Shown here piece by piece: positions 28,301 to 36,198 of a stretch of 64,000 nt of DNA. The position numbers and the translations under genes are program-made. Position 1 is the first letter of the stretch, and each line of letters opens with the position of its first letter. The notes beneath the pieces were generated by a model, which was given only the letters and a program-made list of their open reading frames with translations, ran no database searches and had not been told where the DNA came from. Origin of the DNA: Trinickia dinghuensis (GTDB lineage Bacteria; Pseudomonadota; Gammaproteobacteria; Burkholderiales; Burkholderiaceae); contig NZ_QRGA01000006.1 in the NCBI RefSeq assembly GCF_003367175.1, forward strand, positions 62,001 to 126,000. The letters run 5' to 3'.

Positions 28301-29282
28301 GCGTGAGCAGCGTGTCCGCGGCGGGCAGATCGCCGTGCGCGAGCGCGCGCAGCCCTTGATGCTCGGCGATGTAATCGGGATTGCGCTCGAGCGTTAACTG
28401 CGCTTGACGCTCGGCGTCGAGCGTCGATGCCCGATCCTTGAACTCGGAATCGTTGGGCTCGAACACCAAGTACGCGTCGATGGCATCGCGATAGGCCGGA
28501 TCCGTCCCGGCCGACTGCAGCACGCTTCGCCATGCGTTCATCGCCGCGGTGTGATCGACCTCCTGGCGCTTCGCCAGCGACCACGCGAGCCGGTTCGCTT
28601 CGGCCCGCGTCGCGCTCTTTTCGTTGAGCAGGCCGACGAGCGCGAGCGCCGCCGCCGAATCCGTCGGATCGCCGGCCACGCGCTGGCGCAGGGCCGCAAC
28701 GGCTTGCGCGTATCCGGCCGGGGTGCCCGACAGGATCCGGTAGTATTCCGCGCCGAGCTCACCGGGCGGGGCACCATGCGGAAACAGGACCAGCAGCCGC
28801 CGCGTGGCCGCTTCGCTTTGCCCGCTGCGAGCCAGCAGGCGAATCGTCGCCAGCTCGTCGCGGCCGCTCGTGACCGCGCGGTATTCGTCTTCGAGCTCCA
28901 GCGTCACCGCGGCGTTGGGCTGCCGCGCCTTGAGTCGATCCAGCAGCGCCGCCGCATCGCGCGCTTTGCCGAGCCGCAAATCGATGCGAACCTCCTCGCT
29001 CAGCAGCACGGCGTCGTCGGGCGCGACCAGCCGCGCTTTTTGCACCGCTTGCAAAGCGAGGTCGTCGCGATGCTTGGCCGCCCACAGCCGCGCGGTGGCG
29101 AGCAGGCGGGCCTCGGGGGTAATCGGCTGGGCCGGGGCGGCCGAATCCGCGGCATGGCCGGGATTGGCGGCGTTGGCGGCATCCGATGCGCCCGCACCCC
29201 AGGCGCCCGGCGTCCAAGCCAACGCCGTCAGCACCGCGCATCGAACGAAAGCGGCAGCGCTATCGCGCGCGCGACCTTTCAT
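25383..29282 (-). CDS. bcsC: Cellulose export outer-membrane protein (TPR plus beta-barrel)
   Basis: This 1299-residue protein has a signal peptide ('RCAVLTALAWTPGAWGAGA'), a periplasmic region of many TPR-like helices (about 50-920) and a C-terminal BcsC porin domain (about 950-1299) that ends in an aromatic outer-membrane signature, 'RPVSLYSSY'. It guides the glucan across the periplasm and out. The start at 29282 makes an ATGA overlap with the bcsZ stop; the frame open to 29363 would lie inside bcsZ. Confidence 0.95.
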   Translation of the reverse strand: MKGRARDSAAAFVRCAVLTALAWTPGAWGAGASDAANAANPGHAADSAAPAQPITPEARLLATARLWAAKHRDDLALQAVQKARLVAPDDAVLLSEEVRIDLRLGKARDAAALLDRLKARQPNAAVTLELEDEYRAVTSGRDELATIRLLARSGQSEAATRRLLVLFPHGAPPGELGAEYYRILSGTPAGYAQAVAALRQRVAGDPTDSAAALALVGLLNEKSATRAEANRLAWSLAKRQEVDHTAAMNAWRSVLQSAGTDPAYRDAIDAYLVFEPNDSEFKDRASTLDAERQAQLTLERNPDYIAEHQGLRALAHGDLPAADTLLTRAAKARASDADAVGGLGLVRLREGRQDEAHALFLRAAALAPDDRAKWDGLARTALVWGMIAKAREAAAAGRAQDAQHDAQAALALDPTNAQAKQQLADAWLAQRDWVAAEPLLRELLANRELNMGAVESMQTLLRESGRENEIPGLLDALAQRFRDQSDRKDLAGLRADVLILQAQRLVATGKIGPAAEDYEKALRLAPDVPWTRFALARIYRDLGLPQLGRAVMDDGLATDASPEMRYAAALYRNSIDDLSGAQTVLAGVAPNARTEGMRSLASRIDAQLALRQARTAFASGDREAAARALDVARTKGGDDPYVTASVGALLIDEGQPDQGLALMRDWMANHPTQTDVDVELRYGDLLGSAERNDALADWLARLRGEPNLTVQQSARLEDQSLRLVLRETDAALEQLDYARARRLLAQASPAGKRDKRYALELADLERAQGHYDAARAALAPVLAKSPEDADARLALARVEEDSGHRADALRIVREVLEAAPPDDVDTRLSAARRLTALRRTQEAEQLTDALQQAYPARSDVTVQAGRVAEELGEYDKAAALYRRSMAQERAAGEVSRSPDGTPGQAALADLEQRRDPEIEAAWMPAFKSGDAGISDYHAQQVPIYVQMPYRYEGHFFLHLDAVHLDAGTLSIANPAPYAQTTFGTYSAFQSGDVPTNTYVLHQHADGVALGTGFTSDAWRFDVGTTPLGFPIHYLVGGVRYRFDAGPASFSVSASRRPETSSELSYAGLRDPWTNALWGGVRRDGIDWHAGIDIGRTSLFSELGAGVLTGVHVASNQEMTLRTGFTTPVYEGQNMRVNTGVVGNYWHYTNNLRFYTYGQGGYYSPQRYLSFGVPIEWTGRRGGFKWDLTATVGASNSYEKNSPYYPDGLPGAPNMLPTQTLAGTQVFTGGSTRGLSFSYGVSGVVEYRFNPRLVAGLSVDIDHAHDYAPSSGMVYVRYSFDARKPDTSLSPRPVSLYSSY

Positions 29283-30514
29283 CGCGACGGGCCCGAGCAC
29301 GCCGCCCCCCATCGCACGTTGAGGGTGCCGTCGGCCTTGAAACGATAGAGCCCGTCGCGCCAACCAAGCCCGAACAGCGTCAGCACGCTGGTGTAATACC
29401 CCGGCGGATCGCGCGCGTCGAGCGACTGAACGCGCGCGGCTTGAGCGTCGGCCGCTGCCGACTGGCCGAGCGCCATGAGAAACGGCACGGCGGCGGCGGA
29501 AAAGCCCGCATTGCCTTCATTGGTCGTTTGCCCGTTCGTCGTATCGACGGACTCGTAGGGCGCGCCATGCCGGACGATGTAATCGGCGAACGGCGTCAAG
29601 CGCGCGAGCAGCTTTTTCGCGCCGGGCTGAGCCGGATCGAGCATGCCGGCCCAAAGATAGACACGGATGGCGTCGTAGCTGCCCTTGGCCTTCGTATCGG
29701 TGTCGGGCAGAAAGCCCTGTCCCGCGTGATAGCGCGCCCAATCGGGCGCGAAGCCTTGCGGTGCGGTATCGAGCAACACCGTCGACGCCGATTCCGTCAG
29801 ACTTTTCCAACGCGCATCGCCCGGCAATTGCTCGGCGAGCCCTCGCAGCACCTGCAACGGCGCGTAGCTCGGGTTGACGCGCCACTCGTCGGGCGCCGGA
29901 TGGAATCCCTGGGGGCCCGGCAGCAGCGTCAGGCCAAGGCCCGGCAGCGTCGCGGTTTCTTGCTCGGCGATATGCCGCGCGAGCACCGTGCCGCGCGCCG
30001 TATAGCTGCGCTCGTGCCAGAGTTCGCCCGCCTGCAGGAGTGTGTAGGCGATCCAGAGATCGGCGTCCGATGCCGGGTTCGCATCGAGCACATGCCAGTT
30101 GCCGTCCTTGTCTTTGCCCCAGAGCCAAGACGGCAAGTGGCTCGTGAGATCGCCGCTCGCCAGGTTGTTCTCGGTCCAGCGCAAGACTTCGTCGAACGTC
30201 GCGCGATCGTTCGCGACGAGAGCGAAGAACAGCGCATACGCTTGCCCTTCCGATACGGTGCGATCGTCGGCCGAGCCGACGTCGATCACGCGTCCGTCGG
30301 ACGACAAAAAGCCGTGCTTGAATTGCTCCCAGCGCGGCCATGCGGGTGTGCACGCGGAAGAAGCGGAAGAAGCGGCAGGTCCGGAGGCCGCGGCCGCACT
30401 GGCTGCAACGCGTCCCGAAGCGCAGGCGGAAGCCGCCACGAGGCCGGCGGCCATGCCGCCGAGCGCCCACCGCGTCACTTTCTTCAGCGAACCCCGCTTG
30501 TCGGTGCACGCCAT
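29279..30514 (-). CDS. bcsZ: Periplasmic endo-1,4-beta-glucanase, GH8
   Basis: This 411-residue protein has an N-terminal signal segment and an Ala/Ser-rich spacer, then a GH8 domain from about residue 55. The likely acid catalyst is Glu89 in 'RTVSEGQAYALFFAL', and 'SYDAIRVYLWAGM' holds the Asp typical of the catalytic base region. BcsZ trims the growing cellulose chain and is needed for normal export. It starts three bases after the bcsB stop and overlaps bcsC. Confidence 0.93.
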   Translation of the reverse strand: MACTDKRGSLKKVTRWALGGMAAGLVAASACASGRVAASAAAASGPAASSASSACTPAWPRWEQFKHGFLSSDGRVIDVGSADDRTVSEGQAYALFFALVANDRATFDEVLRWTENNLASGDLTSHLPSWLWGKDKDGNWHVLDANPASDADLWIAYTLLQAGELWHERSYTARGTVLARHIAEQETATLPGLGLTLLPGPQGFHPAPDEWRVNPSYAPLQVLRGLAEQLPGDARWKSLTESASTVLLDTAPQGFAPDWARYHAGQGFLPDTDTKAKGSYDAIRVYLWAGMLDPAQPGAKKLLARLTPFADYIVRHGAPYESVDTTNGQTTNEGNAGFSAAAVPFLMALGQSAAADAQAARVQSLDARDPPGYYTSVLTLFGLGWRDGLYRFKADGTLNVRWGAACSGPSR

Positions 30515-30517
30515 CCG

Positions 30518-32785
30518 TCAAATCCCCCGGCGCCGAGCCGACAGCTCTTGCAACGCGGTGAACGCGGCGATAGCGAGCAACAGCCCGCCGAGCGCGCCCA
30601 GCACGCCGAGCAGGACGGGGTGGCGAATCGCGCGCCCCCAGATCTGCGCGTACCACGGCACGTAGCCGACGACGTAGGTATCGCCGACGCGCATGCTCTC
30701 CACACGCCCGTCGCGAACGAGCGCGACGTCGCCTTGAACCTGAGCGACGCGATCGGGCTTCTCGAGCACGTCGAGCAAATCGGTGAGCCGTGCCGGCGAA
30801 GTGCCCGTCATCGCGACGACGCTGCGCCCGTGGCTGCCGGGTACCTCGAAGCCGAGGAGCGCGGCAATCGGACCGCTCTCGCCGAGCCGCGCGCTGCCTT
30901 CGGGCACGTGCACGCCGTCGCGCCAATATTCCTTGACCGAGAAAGCCGTGCGCGTGATCTGGCCGTTCGCGTCCGAGGTGATCGAAAGCGGCAATGCGGC
31001 TCGCCATGAAGGCGGCAGCACGCCCGACGCGCTATCGCCGATCAAGAGCAAATCCTTGTTTTGCACCTGTTGCGCTTGCCCCGCGCGGACCACTTGCACG
31101 CGCAGCGCGGGGAAGCCCGTCCACTGCCCCATGTGGCCCAGCGTCGTCAACAGCGTATCGAGGTCTTCCGGCCCCAGCCGATCGGGCACGACCACGGCCG
31201 TCTGAGAGAGGTCGGCATAGCGCGTAAACGGAAAGCCGCTGTTGGCGAAATACGCGAGGTTCGGCATCCGCGCGTAGTGAACGAAGTGCGAGAAATCGAC
31301 CGTCGAATCGGGATCGACGGCGGCGCGCACCGGGTTTTGCGCGACGCCCTGGCACAGCCCCGTCTTTTGCGAGTCGAGATCGAACTTCAGCTGAAGCTGG
31401 TTCGAGCTGCCGACGCGGAAGGCCGGGATATCGAGCAGATCGGCCGCGCGCGCATCGGCGCCGCCCAGGATCGGCAACTGCAGCCGGCCCTTGCCGTCCT
31501 CGTCCTTGGCAGGCGGCAGCCGCAGCGACTTCACGAGCAAGTCGTTGATCGAAATCGAGAGGGCCGAATTGTTCTGGACCGTCGGCGCCGTGTAGCGGTA
31601 TCTCAAGTCGATCGGCACACCCTGCCCGCTCCACGAATACAGATCGGCGGGCACGTGCAGATTCAGGCGAATCGCGTCGGGCCGGCTGCCCGAGACTTGC
31701 AGCTGTTTCGGGTCGTCGACGAGCTGCTTGAACGCAATCGCATGCCCGATCGGCAGCCAGTTCGGCGCATCGTAGGGCTGGCGCACGGGCCCGATGTCGA
31801 CGTGTTCCACCGTCGCTTCGGAACCCGACAACGCCGCCTTGCCGAGCACGAGCGCATCCGCGGCTTGCTTGACCTCGGCGTCGGTCCGCCCCGTGACGAT
31901 CAAGAGCTTCTTGTTGGGCGCGACCGGGTTGTCGGCCATGATCAGCATGGGACCGTCGACGGTGGGCAGCGTGAGGCCGGCCGGCAATTGCGCGCGCGTG
32001 CCGACGACGACCGCGTGCGAGTCGGTCGGCAACGCCGTCGACGCCGTGAACCGCGCTTGCCGGTAATCCGCGAGTTCGCCGAACCACGAAGCGAGGATAC
32101 CGGCGCTCTCGAGCGTCGAATCGTCGGCCGAAGCGGGCAGCACGAACGGCAACTGCAACTGCAGCGGATCGCGCCGATCGAAAAACGGCGCGGGCAGCAA
32201 GCTCAGGTCGTTGGGCAGCTTGAGCGGCACCGTATCCAGCAGGACTTCGCTCGTGGGGCTGATGTCCGCCCAGAGCGCCGAGTTCTCCGGATCCTCGCAA
32301 TGATCGAGCGTGTAATGCGCGATCAACTGCACGTTCAACTGGTTGTAGTCGGTCAGGAAGCGCGGATCGAGCGGGATGTCGCTCGTGATCATCTGACCCG
32401 CGTGCTCCTTGTCGAACGGCACGGTCGCGATCGCCTCGCCGTTGATCGATACCTTCAAATGAGAAAGCGAAAAGACCAGCGCCGGCGAATAGGTGTAGCG
32501 CAGCCGCAGCGTCGCCGCGGTGGCGACGCGATCGAGCCTCACGCCGACGTTGATCGTGCGCGTATCGTCGGGGCCGCGCAGATGAAGCGGCTCGTAAGCG
32601 CCGAGCGTCGCAAACGTGAATGTCGTAGACGAGGCCGGCTGCGCCGCGCTTGCGGCGGACGTGGGCATGGACGCTGCGCTCGGCGCCGAAGCGGCGGCCT
32701 CGGGCGCAGCAATTGACAAAGGAGTAAACAGCCAGCCGGCTAACGCTGCCGAGAAAACGCAAGTCGATAGAGCTAGTTTCTTCAT
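30518..32785 (-). CDS. bcsB: Cellulose synthase periplasmic subunit B
   Basis: This 755-residue protein has a signal peptide ('LSTCVFSAALAGWLFTPLSI'), repeated carbohydrate-binding and flavodoxin-like domains ('LRYTYSPALVFSLSHLKVSI', 'DLRYRYTAPTVQNNSALSIS') and a C-terminal membrane anchor ('VLLGVLGALGGLLLAIAAF'). BcsB forms the inner-membrane complex with BcsA. It is the first gene of the operon here; in E. coli bcsA comes first. The upstream gap of about 450 bases carries two long inverted repeats. Confidence 0.95.
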   Translation of the reverse strand: MKKLALSTCVFSAALAGWLFTPLSIAAPEAAASAPSAASMPTSAASAAQPASSTTFTFATLGAYEPLHLRGPDDTRTINVGVRLDRVATAATLRLRYTYSPALVFSLSHLKVSINGEAIATVPFDKEHAGQMITSDIPLDPRFLTDYNQLNVQLIAHYTLDHCEDPENSALWADISPTSEVLLDTVPLKLPNDLSLLPAPFFDRRDPLQLQLPFVLPASADDSTLESAGILASWFGELADYRQARFTASTALPTDSHAVVVGTRAQLPAGLTLPTVDGPMLIMADNPVAPNKKLLIVTGRTDAEVKQAADALVLGKAALSGSEATVEHVDIGPVRQPYDAPNWLPIGHAIAFKQLVDDPKQLQVSGSRPDAIRLNLHVPADLYSWSGQGVPIDLRYRYTAPTVQNNSALSISINDLLVKSLRLPPAKDEDGKGRLQLPILGGADARAADLLDIPAFRVGSSNQLQLKFDLDSQKTGLCQGVAQNPVRAAVDPDSTVDFSHFVHYARMPNLAYFANSGFPFTRYADLSQTAVVVPDRLGPEDLDTLLTTLGHMGQWTGFPALRVQVVRAGQAQQVQNKDLLLIGDSASGVLPPSWRAALPLSITSDANGQITRTAFSVKEYWRDGVHVPEGSARLGESGPIAALLGFEVPGSHGRSVVAMTGTSPARLTDLLDVLEKPDRVAQVQGDVALVRDGRVESMRVGDTYVVGYVPWYAQIWGRAIRHPVLLGVLGALGGLLLAIAAFTALQELSARRRGI

Positions 32786-32865
32786 TGACGGCCCGGTTCA
32801 TGCCGAACGATGGTGCACCGCACGAGCGGCCCCTCTTATATCGGAAACGCGACCTTCGCGCCACC

Positions 32866-32902
32866 GCGCATCGTGCGGTTGCTGCTCGCTAGCACGATGC
32901 GC
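32866..32902. promoter_or_regulatory. Perfect 11-base inverted repeat upstream of bcsB
   Basis: GCGCATCGTGC (32866-32876) and GCACGATGCGC (32892-32902) are exact complements separated by 15 bases, 81 bases before the bcsB start. It could be a leader hairpin of the bcs transcript or an operator. No U-run follows on either strand, so a simple terminator is unlikely. Confidence 0.55.
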
Positions 32903-32945
32903 GCCGATTTCGGCTCATTCATATACAGCGTTTTATAGCCTGAAC

Positions 32946-32989
32946 TTTGATCGAGGACAATTGTTTAGATTCATCCTGCCTCGATCAAA
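32946..32989. promoter_or_regulatory. Second perfect 11-base inverted repeat between bcsB and dgkA
   Basis: TTTGATCGAGG (32946-32956) and CCTCGATCAAA (32979-32989) are exact complements 22 bases apart. The spacer starts with the palindrome ACAATTGT. It lies about 160 bases before bcsB and 250 bases before dgkA, in an A+T-richer promoter-like stretch, so it is a candidate operator for either divergent unit. Confidence 0.55.
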
Positions 32990-33238
32990 TCGAATGGCCT
33001 CCCGGTGCGAAGACGAAATCACAACATACCTGCGTTCGCCCCTCAGCCTTGTCCAGCAAGGGACACGGCCGACTCCCATGGAGCACCCGCAGCATACCTC
33101 CGATTAAATACGACATCGCTTCGCGAAGCGGGTAAGAATAGCAGAGAAGTGTGACAAACTTGTCGTTTTTCAGCCGCAACGGCACCTCGTCCGTTACCGG
33201 TCAATACATACACATACGCCGATACTCAAAGACACACG

Positions 33239-33676
33239 ATGGGCCGCTCGACCAACTCCTCGTCTACCTCGCGCACGCCGTCCTCCCTACCGCCGAAGCG
33301 GACCGGTCTTTTGCGCGCCTTGTTCGCACTCAAGCACTCCTACGATGGGCTGCTCACCACGTTCCGCTCGGAAAGCGCCTTTCGCCAAGAGACCGCGCTG
33401 GCGATCGTGCTCATCCCCTGCGCACTGCTGCTGCCAGTCACGCCCGTCGAACGGGTCATGCTGATCGGCTCCGTGCTGCTCGTCTTGCTCGTCGAGCTGC
33501 TCAACTCGGCGGTCGAGGCCGTCGTCGATCGCATCTCGCTCGATCGGCACGAACTCTCGCGTCGAGCCAAGGATTGCGGCAGCGCGGCCGTGCTCATCGC
33601 GCTGATCATCTGCGCGATGACGTGGGCCACCGTGCTGTGGCCACTTGCGAAGCAATGGCTCCATGGGCACGGGTGA
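33239..33676 (+). CDS. dgkA: Diacylglycerol kinase (DgkA)
   Basis: This 145-residue integral membrane protein has a Ser/Thr-rich N-terminal extension of about 25 residues, an amphipathic segment ('RALFALKHSYDGLLTTFRSE') and three membrane helices. The active-site stretch 'LLVELLNSAVEAVVDRIS' and 'RRAKDCGSAAVLIALI' are DgkA hallmarks. It recycles diacylglycerol from membrane-derived glycan or LPS modification. No clear ribosome-binding site precedes the ATG; with the extension removed the protein would have the usual 120 or so residues, so the start is uncertain. Confidence 0.9.
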   Translation: MGRSTNSSSTSRTPSSLPPKRTGLLRALFALKHSYDGLLTTFRSESAFRQETALAIVLIPCALLLPVTPVERVMLIGSVLLVLLVELLNSAVEAVVDRISLDRHELSRRAKDCGSAAVLIALIICAMTWATVLWPLAKQWLHGHG

Positions 33677-34070
33677 TGCCCCCGGCAGCACTCGCCGGCC
33701 GAACGGTAGGGTTTGGAATTATTACAACCGTACGACCACATTCTTACTCAAAGCCTTCAAAACAACAAGGGTCACCTCTCCTTCTACGCGACATCCGGCA
33801 AACCCCTGATTGAATCCGGTCAACTTTTCTTGTTACAGAAACATGAAAAAATTGCCGAAAGTCTAATACGTGCTTTTTTCCTACTTTTTATTGGGAAGGG
33901 ATTGCTTTCGGTAAAAGCCGTTCTTAGAATGGCCCCCATGGTGTTACAAGTTGTAACCACCTGTATCAATCGATGCACCGGGGTCACGCAAACGATAACG
34001 TCCCCGCGAGCGAAAAAAATACACGGTATTAAATACCGGCCGGGTCAACGGGGCTTCGGAAACGTGAGAA
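33677..34070. other. Regulatory region upstream of flhDC
   Basis: A 394-base A+T-rich gap holds no supported gene. It contains two perfect odd dyads: GTTACAA-G-TTGTAAC at 33943-33957 and CGGTATT-A-AATACCG at 34024-34038, the second ending 32 bases before the flhD start. As flhDC is a heavily regulated master operon elsewhere, these are plausible operators. Confidence 0.55.
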
Positions 34071-34388
34071 ATGGACCGCAGCGAGACGCTGGACTCTATC
34101 CGCGAAATTAATTTGTCGTACATCATGCTCGCGCAGCGCATGCTGCGCGAGGACAAGGCCATCGGGATGTTCCGTCTGGGCTTGTCGTCGGAGTTGGCCG
34201 ATCTGCTGGCCGGACTTTCGCTCGCGCAGAGCGTGAAGCTTGCCTCCTCCGATCAGTTGTTGTGCTTCTTCCGCTTCAACGACCACGCGATGCTCTCGGC
34301 TCTGACGCAGACGGCCAAGAACACCGACGTCGCCGCCACGCACACCGCGATCCTGCTCGCAAGCCAACCGGCCGAGCAGTTCGCGTAA
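34071..34388 (+). CDS. flhD: Flagellar master regulator subunit FlhD
   Basis: This 105-residue all-helical protein ('LDSIREINLSYIMLAQRMLR', 'DKAIGMFRLGLSSELADLLA', 'VKLASSDQLLCFFRF') is clearly FlhD. With FlhC it forms the D4C2 complex that activates class II flagellar promoters. Spacing to flhC is 17 bases, with the flhC ribosome-binding site inside. Confidence 0.95.
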   Translation: MDRSETLDSIREINLSYIMLAQRMLREDKAIGMFRLGLSSELADLLAGLSLAQSVKLASSDQLLCFFRFNDHAMLSALTQTAKNTDVAATHTAILLASQPAEQFA

Positions 34389-34405
34389 ATCGAGGAGGCC
34401 GCGCC

Positions 34406-34969
34406 ATGGTCCAGAAGAAGAGCCTCACGGAAGATGCCCAAGAGGTATTCCGCGCCATCGCGCTGATCGAACTCGGTGCACGCATGCAGGTGCTCGAGAG
34501 CGAACTGACGCTCTCGCGCGACCGCATGATCCGCCTGTATCGCGAGATCAAGGGTGTATCGCCGCCGAAGGGCATGCTGCCGTTCTCGGCCGATTGGTAC
34601 ATGACATGGCTCGCGAACATTCACGCCTCCCTGTTCTACAACACCTACGTCTTCCTGAAGCATGAAGCCGGGTGCTCGCATCTCGACGCGCTGACGAAGG
34701 GCTACCGCCTGTACCTTGAGCATTGCAAGCACAGCGACGCCGAGCCCGTGCTCGACCTGACGCGCGCTTGGACGCTCGTGCGCTTTTTCGACGCCGACAT
34801 TCTGCAGCTGACGTCGTGCTGCCGTTGCAGCGGCAAGTTCGTTGCGCACAAGCACGATCTGCAGAACAACATCGTGTGCGGCGCCTGCCAGCCGCCTTCG
34901 CGCGCGGGCAAAACCAAACGCGCCAGCGCCGCCAAGCATAACCTCGAAGCCGCGCAAGCCGCCGCCTGA
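34406..34969 (+). CDS. flhC: Flagellar master regulator subunit FlhC
   Basis: This 187-residue protein shows FlhC blocks ('QLAIELI'-like 'RAIALIELGARMQVLESE', 'GMLPFSADWYMTWLANIHAS') and the zinc-site cysteines as C138-x2-C141 and C158-x2-C161, the same spacing as in E. coli FlhC. GAGGAGG at 34392-34398 places the start at 34406. The basic Ala-rich tail after the zinc site is variable in the family. Confidence 0.95.
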   Translation: MVQKKSLTEDAQEVFRAIALIELGARMQVLESELTLSRDRMIRLYREIKGVSPPKGMLPFSADWYMTWLANIHASLFYNTYVFLKHEAGCSHLDALTKGYRLYLEHCKHSDAEPVLDLTRAWTLVRFFDADILQLTSCCRCSGKFVAHKHDLQNNIVCGACQPPSRAGKTKRASAAKHNLEAAQAAA

Positions 34970-34981
34970 GTTCGGCCTGAA

Positions 34982-35923
34982 ATGGATCGCCTGACCGGCA
35001 TGGGGCTGTTTGTCGCCGCGGTCGACGAGGGCAGCCTCGCGGCCGCGGCGCGCCGCTTCGGCATGTCGGCCGCGATGGCCGGCAAATATGTCGCCGCGCT
35101 CGAAGCGCAGATCGGCGCCCGCCTCCTCCAGCGCACCACCCGTCGCCTGACGCTCACCGACATCGGCCACGGCTACTACCCGCGGTGCAAGGCGATCCTC
35201 GAATCGGTCGACGAAGCCAACCGAGAGGCCAGCGCCGCGCACGGCACCGTCCGCGGCGTGCTGCGCGTGGCGGCGCCCGTCACGTTCGGCGCGCTGCATC
35301 TCGGCGGCGTCGTGGCGCGCTTCCTGAACGCGCATCCCGAAGTCAACGTCGAAACCGTGCTGAGCGACCGCTATGTCGACTTGCTCGAGGCCGGCGTGGA
35401 CGTCGCGCTGCGCATCGGCAAGCTGAGCGATCCGGCACTCGTCACGCGGCGCATTGCGCCATGCCGCATGGTGCTCTGCGCCTCGCCGGCGTTCTTGCAG
35501 CGCAACGGCACGCCGCGCAACCCGGCCGCACTCCAGCGTGTCGCCCGCCTGGCGTTCAGCGACGCCGTCTCCCCCGGCGATTGGACGCTGCTCGATACCA
35601 AAGGGCGCGCCCATACGATCGGCGGCCCCTGCCGGCTCGTCGCGAACAACATGCAGATGCTCGTCGCCGCGGCGCTCGCCGGCAGCGGCATCGCTTACGG
35701 GCCGTCGTTCGCGTTCGGCGAGTTGCTCGCGCGGGGCGATCTCGTCGCCGTGCTGCCGCGCTACCGCGCGGCCGATCTCGACCTCCAAGCGGTCTATCCG
35801 AGCACGCGCCTCATCCCGCTGCGCGTGCGCCGCTTCGTCGACTGTCTCGTCGAAACGTTCGGCGACGATCCGCCATGGGACCAGGGCGTCCAAGCCGCAA
35901 AGTCCGCCAAGCCATCGCGCTAA
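34982..35923 (+). CDS. LysR family transcriptional regulator
   Basis: This 313-residue protein has an N-terminal winged helix ('MGLFVAAVDEGSLAAAARRF', 'RLLQRTTRRLTLTDIG') and a substrate-binding domain of the CrgA-like subgroup ('VAAPVTFGALHLGGVVARFL', 'VDVALRIGKLSDPALVTRRI'). It begins 12 bases after flhC in the same direction, so it may be co-transcribed with flhDC, which is worth noting since most LysR genes are divergent from their targets. Effector and targets are unknown. Confidence 0.9.
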   Translation: MDRLTGMGLFVAAVDEGSLAAAARRFGMSAAMAGKYVAALEAQIGARLLQRTTRRLTLTDIGHGYYPRCKAILESVDEANREASAAHGTVRGVLRVAAPVTFGALHLGGVVARFLNAHPEVNVETVLSDRYVDLLEAGVDVALRIGKLSDPALVTRRIAPCRMVLCASPAFLQRNGTPRNPAALQRVARLAFSDAVSPGDWTLLDTKGRAHTIGGPCRLVANNMQMLVAAALAGSGIAYGPSFAFGELLARGDLVAVLPRYRAADLDLQAVYPSTRLIPLRVRRFVDCLVETFGDDPPWDQGVQAAKSAKPSR

Positions 35924-36087
35924 ATCGGCGAATTAAACGCTTCCTACACCGACTTTCGACTCAGGATATTCCCTGAGATCGCCCTCTTTATTGCTGCATC
36001 GCAATAATCTCCGCTAACTCCCATTTGACAAACTTCTCACGCAATTAGACAAATCTGTCTTTGCCGCATTGCATTGAATCCATCTGC

Positions 36088-36138
36088 TTGACTCCTTTCG
36101 ACGCTGCTGCTGTACTAAATCCATGCAGTTGATTTAGT
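36088..36138 (+). promoter_or_regulatory. Candidate promoter with overlapping 8-base inverted-repeat operator for the sugar ABC operon
   Basis: ACTAAATC (36114-36121) and GATTTAGT (36131-36138) are exact complements nine bases apart, about 60 bases before the binding-protein ATG. TTGACT at 36088-36093 followed 17-19 bases later by TGTACT/TACTAA could be a sigma-70 promoter whose -10 element overlaps the left arm. This fits repression by the ROK regulator encoded downstream. Confidence 0.5.
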
Positions 36139-36198
36139 CGAGCAGCCGATGCGACGCGCTGCCAATTCGTTGTCAACCACCCGGAGGAGGAGCATTCG

